Notes under the pieces: model-generated
Seen by the model: only the letters and a program-made list of their open reading frames with translations
Databases searched by the model: none
What the model was told of the DNA's origin: nothing
Made by a program: the position numbers and the translations under genes
Origin: Bdellovibrio svalbardensis
GTDB taxonomy: Bacteria > Bdellovibrionota > Bdellovibrionia > Bdellovibrionales > Bdellovibrionaceae
Direction of reading: 5' to 3'
Length of the DNA stretch: 64,000 nucleotides
Assembly (NCBI RefSeq): GCF_029531655.1
Contig: NZ_JANRMI010000003.1
Span: forward strand, 310,001-374,000
In this document: positions 61,336 to 64,000 of the stretch, piece by piece
How positions within the stretch are numbered: the stretch's first letter is position 1
How the letters are laid out: every line of letters starts with the position of its first letter

Positions 61336-61881
61336 ATGAAAGAGTACGATTTAAATTTTTATTTCGACGACAACCTCCAAGAAGTCGCCACCAACCCTGG
61401 CGATATGGAACGTTATGTCCACGAACAGAAAATCGCTCTTTCCACCGCGCAAAATCCCCTCGACCGAGTGAAAATTCTGGGTGAGATCGGCGTTTATTTA
61501 AGAATCCTGCGCCAACTTTCAGAGGCTCAAGACTATTTGCTCAAATCTTTGGAAATCATTGCTCGCCATCAAATGGAACTTCATCTGAAAGTGGGCCAAC
61601 AAATACGCTTGGCTCATGTGTACCAGTGGCAGGGGCAGTTCGAATTGAGTAATTCGATGTTCGAGGAATTATTGAGACTATCCAAGACGACCGATCTTGG
61701 ATATTTGCATGATTTCATCTGGCAACATGCCGGAAAAAACCACTTTGATCAGCTGAACTGGAAAAAAGCCCACGACTGCTTTCAAAAAGCACTCAAACTT
61801 CGCGAACTCCGCAAGGCTCCTGCAGAGCAAATTGAATCCTCCCTTCAGTCGATTCGCGCTACTTTGCAAAGAATGAATTAA
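61336..61881 (+). CDS. TPR-like helical protein
   Basis: 181 residues, cytoplasmic, not named. Helical repeats of TPR type cover about residues 40-175 (AQNPLDRVKILGEIGVYLRILRQLSEAQDYLLKSLEI; VGQQIRLAHVYQWQGQFELSNSMFEELLRL; NHFDQLNWKKAHDCFQKALKLRELR). It probably mediates protein contacts. It lies 24 bases after maf on the same strand and so may be co-transcribed, and ends 3 bases before the convergent DUF748-like gene. Confidence 0.78.
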   Translation: MKEYDLNFYFDDNLQEVATNPGDMERYVHEQKIALSTAQNPLDRVKILGEIGVYLRILRQLSEAQDYLLKSLEIIARHQMELHLKVGQQIRLAHVYQWQGQFELSNSMFEELLRLSKTTDLGYLHDFIWQHAGKNHFDQLNWKKAHDCFQKALKLRELRKAPAEQIESSLQSIRATLQRMN

Positions 61882-61884
61882 ATT

Positions 61885-62976
61885 CTAACGAAGAGTCGTC
61901 ACAGGTTCTTTTCCTTTTTCAGCAATAACACCTTTTTTCTTTCGCAAAGCCATAGGTCGTTTTGGAGTTGGCTTTGCGAAACCATTCCGAATCGAGGACC
62001 AAAATGACGACCACGGCTCTTGGCCCGAGATCATTTGCCCCGAAAATGTGTAGCGCCGACCATGAGCCTTTTTCGAGGATGAATTCAAAACCAAATCACC
62101 CAAGCTTTGGACACTTTCGCTGAGATAGCTTTTCGATATGCGGTTGTTCCACTCAATCTTGACGGCCTCCACATTTTTAAAAAAGGGCGTCAGATAACCA
62201 CGCAAATTTCCATCCTTCATGAAAACCTGCGAGTACATATTCAATTCGCCATTCAAAAAGTAATACGGCCCATACAGAATAAATGCATTGTTAAGTTTCG
62301 AGAGATGCAGGGAGGTCAACTCAACTTTGGCATTCAAAGAGGGAAGTTCTTTGGAAATATCAAACTGAGCACTTCCCCTCACCCAGCCATCGCGCTGAAC
62401 TCGTCCCGAGAAGAGCAACTGGCTGGGAAATCGCCTTTGAACATTTTCAGTATTGTGAATGTTAATAGCCGATATAAAGATATTATCGACAGAGATCTGC
62501 ACTGGTTTTTTATAGTCACGATTGACAAATAAAAGATTGCTGTCAGTAATCTTGACACTTTCCAGATCCCACGGCACCAGCTTGGCAAAAGATTGGCGCC
62601 AATCATAGTCCTCGCCGAACTGCTGATTTCCCTTCAACACACTGTCGATAAGATTGATCTTTGCACGAGACACCTCCAACGAGCCCATGATTTTCTTTTG
62701 CTGCAACAGAAGGTGCGACAAGAGAGACACTTCCATCTTATCCACCGATAGCAAAGGATCATAATCAGCGCGATCTTTTTTCCAGACTCGGAGGCCTTCA
62801 ATATGAAAGGACCCTTTATAAAGAGAGAGACCAAAGCCCTCAATGTTTCCTGTATAACTTTTCATGTCCTGTTCAAGGTGCTTGTTGATGGAATAACGAA
62901 TTCCCAACGGCAAAAGCAGTCTGAAGAGAATAATAAGCGCGCCTGCAAGAATAATAATTTTGTAGCGAAGCTTCAT
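61885..62976 (-). CDS. AsmA/DUF748-like membrane-anchored protein
   Basis: About 363 residues from the ATG at 62976; the frame is open to 63063 with another ATG at 63003. One membrane helix at the start (IIILAGALIILFRLLLPLGI) then a long beta-rich periplasmic part with the AsmA/DUF748 pattern: NIEGFGLSLYKGSFHIEGLRVWK, MEVSLLSHLLLQQKKIMGSLEVSRAKI, VKITDSNLLFVN and SVDNIFISAINIHN. Members bridge membranes and handle phospholipids. A short basic tail (KKKGVIAEKGKEP) ends it. The exact family is uncertain. Confidence 0.75.
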   Translation of the reverse strand: MKLRYKIIILAGALIILFRLLLPLGIRYSINKHLEQDMKSYTGNIEGFGLSLYKGSFHIEGLRVWKKDRADYDPLLSVDKMEVSLLSHLLLQQKKIMGSLEVSRAKINLIDSVLKGNQQFGEDYDWRQSFAKLVPWDLESVKITDSNLLFVNRDYKKPVQISVDNIFISAINIHNTENVQRRFPSQLLFSGRVQRDGWVRGSAQFDISKELPSLNAKVELTSLHLSKLNNAFILYGPYYFLNGELNMYSQVFMKDGNLRGYLTPFFKNVEAVKIEWNNRISKSYLSESVQSLGDLVLNSSSKKAHGRRYTFSGQMISGQEPWSSFWSSIRNGFAKPTPKRPMALRKKKGVIAEKGKEPVTTLR

Positions 62977-63198
62977 CACATTTAGGTTTTGCTGAGCGCA
63001 CATTTTTTTCAACCGAGAGTTCGCTGGCACACAACAAGAATCGTTGATTCTAGACCGTCTCAAAATGAAATTCCTATCTCCGCGAGGTCTTTTTTTGTCA
63101 CTTCACGAAGAGATCGACAATGTTACTTGGCTGAAATGAAACTGTAGGCCGTTCTGAGTGGCACTGTCAGTGAATTACTTCTAAGCCAAGAGGTCCCT

Positions 63199-63930
63199 AT
63201 GAAGTACTTAGCGTCACTGATTTTCTTTGCTTCAATTCATTTTATTGCCCACAGCGCGCTTGCTGCGAAGACTCTCAGCGAAGCGAGCAATTGCGTGGAA
63301 TGCTCATTTGCACCAGCGACTTTAAGTAAGGATGCCCTCAACGCCCGATCCATTCGAAATGCTGTCTCCAATGGCACAGAACCACAAAGTGTTGCCGACA
63401 TCGGCGAACGCATGAACTGGGCCGCCACTTGTAGTAAATTTGCCAAAGGAAATTCTTATGGCCCGTGGGGTTTGGCCGTTATTAGCGAACTTGAGACAAA
63501 TAAATACGACGAGTTGATTCGCGGATCCTCTGACTTGTATCGAATTTGCCCTGGCTACCAACAAATGGACCGCGACGGAAAAAATGGAATGTGGGTTGCG
63601 ATTATCGCGGCCATGGCCAATCACGAAAGCTCTTGCCGCGAAAATCCTCCTCTTCACGGAGGACCCAATGGAACTTTGGTGGGCCTTATGCAACTTCATA
63701 AGGGTCGCGAAAATGCCTATTCGCCAGATGGCTGCAAACGCGGCGATGGCTCCACAGCCAAGGGCAGCATTCGTTGCTCTCTATCAATGATCAACGACCA
63801 GCTAGGCCGCGGCCTGCCTCTTTTTGCAAAATCTGGAGAGACTTACTGGGAAGTTTTGCAGAGAACTTCAAGAAAGAAGATCTACGCCGAAATACAAGAA
63901 GCCATCCAAGACTACGCTCTTTGCCGTTAA
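63199..63930 (+). CDS. Secreted lysozyme-like (SLT-fold) protein
   Basis: 243 residues. A signal peptide (MKYLASLIFFASIHFIAHSALA) is followed by a Cys-containing head (NCVECSF) and a lysozyme-like core: AIIAAMANHESSCREN has the Glu of the SLT signature (E-S-S), and GLMQLHKGRE matches G-L-M-Q. Several Cys (DGCKRGDG, IRCSLSM, YALCR) are likely disulfide-bonded. It may cut peptidoglycan in the periplasm or in prey. The lytic role is inferred; B. bacteriovorus has other exported lysozymes, but I cannot say whether this is one of those described. Confidence 0.72.
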   Translation: MKYLASLIFFASIHFIAHSALAAKTLSEASNCVECSFAPATLSKDALNARSIRNAVSNGTEPQSVADIGERMNWAATCSKFAKGNSYGPWGLAVISELETNKYDELIRGSSDLYRICPGYQQMDRDGKNGMWVAIIAAMANHESSCRENPPLHGGPNGTLVGLMQLHKGRENAYSPDGCKRGDGSTAKGSIRCSLSMINDQLGRGLPLFAKSGETYWEVLQRTSRKKIYAEIQEAIQDYALCR

Positions 63931-63970
63931 CACGCGTGACTCTTAAAATATCGGGTGCTAGGTTTCCTAT

Positions 63971-64000
63971 ATGGCTCTAAAGAAAGTTCTCGCAGAATTG
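63971..64000 (+). CDS. Possible start of a gene cut by the window edge
   Basis: An ATG at 63971 opens 10 codons (MALKKVLAEL) to the end of the window, 40 bases after the lysozyme-like stop. A weak AGG lies 11-13 bases before. Too little is visible to name it. Confidence 0.3.
   Translation, partial: MALKKVLAEL

Noticed and set aside
63199-63930. Identity with the described Bdellovibrio lysozyme DslA
   Set aside because: Only general lysozyme features can be seen; I cannot compare the sequences, so no name was given.

Overview
This window looks like part of a Bdellovibrio-type (Bdellovibrionota) chromosome. That is inferred from gene content and style, not from a database search. The pointers are a very large trimeric-fibre protein with a peptidase S74 chaperone end (the architecture of the mosaic adhesive trimer family of predatory Bdellovibrio), a sigma-54-type promoter before rod genes flgF-flgG-flgA, many exported Cys-rich or Gly-rich hypothetical proteins with weak lipoboxes of the form FQNC, several FHA-domain proteins, and short dispersed palindromes. 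Base composition looks even. I saw no insertion sequence, CRISPR array, rRNA or tRNA gene.

Layout. 1-2.2 kb: flagellar rod/P-ring genes flgF, flgG and flgA (cut by the window edge) on the minus strand. 2.4-4.6 kb: a MltD-like lytic transglycosylase overlapping aspartate kinase. 4.6-7.4 kb: two tandem paralogous secreted Cys/Gly-rich proteins with a shared C-terminal signature. 7.6 kb: a 2-Cys glutathione peroxidase. 8.1-13.5 kb: a two-gene operon encoding a 1332-residue fibre adhesin and a protein with two fibrinogen-like GGGWT domains. 14-18.5 kb: an SDR oxidoreductase, an S9 peptidase lipoprotein and a zincin-like metallopeptidase. 18.5-20.6 kb: small secreted proteins and a YihY/BrkB membrane protein. 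20.6-24.9 kb: a tightly overlapped DUF3604 / PpiC parvulin / HupE-UreJ operon. 25-28.8 kb: a small secreted protein, an orphan ParA with a partner, and a TPR-like lipoprotein. 29-31.2 kb: pgpA, cinA and recA. 31.3-35 kb: a KH RNA-binding protein, an acyl-CoA synthetase with a degenerate ATP motif, and a membrane metallophosphoesterase. 35-38.3 kb: recX and alaS. 38.4-42 kb: a putative lipoprotein and a hybrid histidine kinase. 42-43.8 kb: truA, rplM and rpsI. 43.9-46.5 kb: a barrel-like protein coupled to a CFI-box membrane protein. 46.5-49.1 kb: a polyprenol/diacylglycerol kinase-like protein, pssA and asd. 49-52 kb: exported proteins and exbB-exbD. 52-60.7 kb: a sulfatase-fold pseudoenzyme facing a six-gene operon (TadC-like protein, DUF192, three membrane-anchored FHA proteins, PP2C-like protein). 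60.7-64 kb: maf, a TPR-like protein, an AsmA/DUF748-like protein and a lysozyme-like secreted protein.

How they may work together. Much of the window concerns the cell envelope: flagellar rod export, peptidoglycan cleavage, adhesion, phospholipid synthesis (PgpA, PssA), proton-motive ExbBD energisation and exported peptidases. The best candidates for undescribed systems are the tadC-DUF192-FHA-FHA-FHA-PP2C-like operon, which looks like a phosphothreonine or scaffold signalling module on an inner-membrane secretion platform protein, and the fibre/fibrinogen-domain operon, which looks like a surface recognition device.
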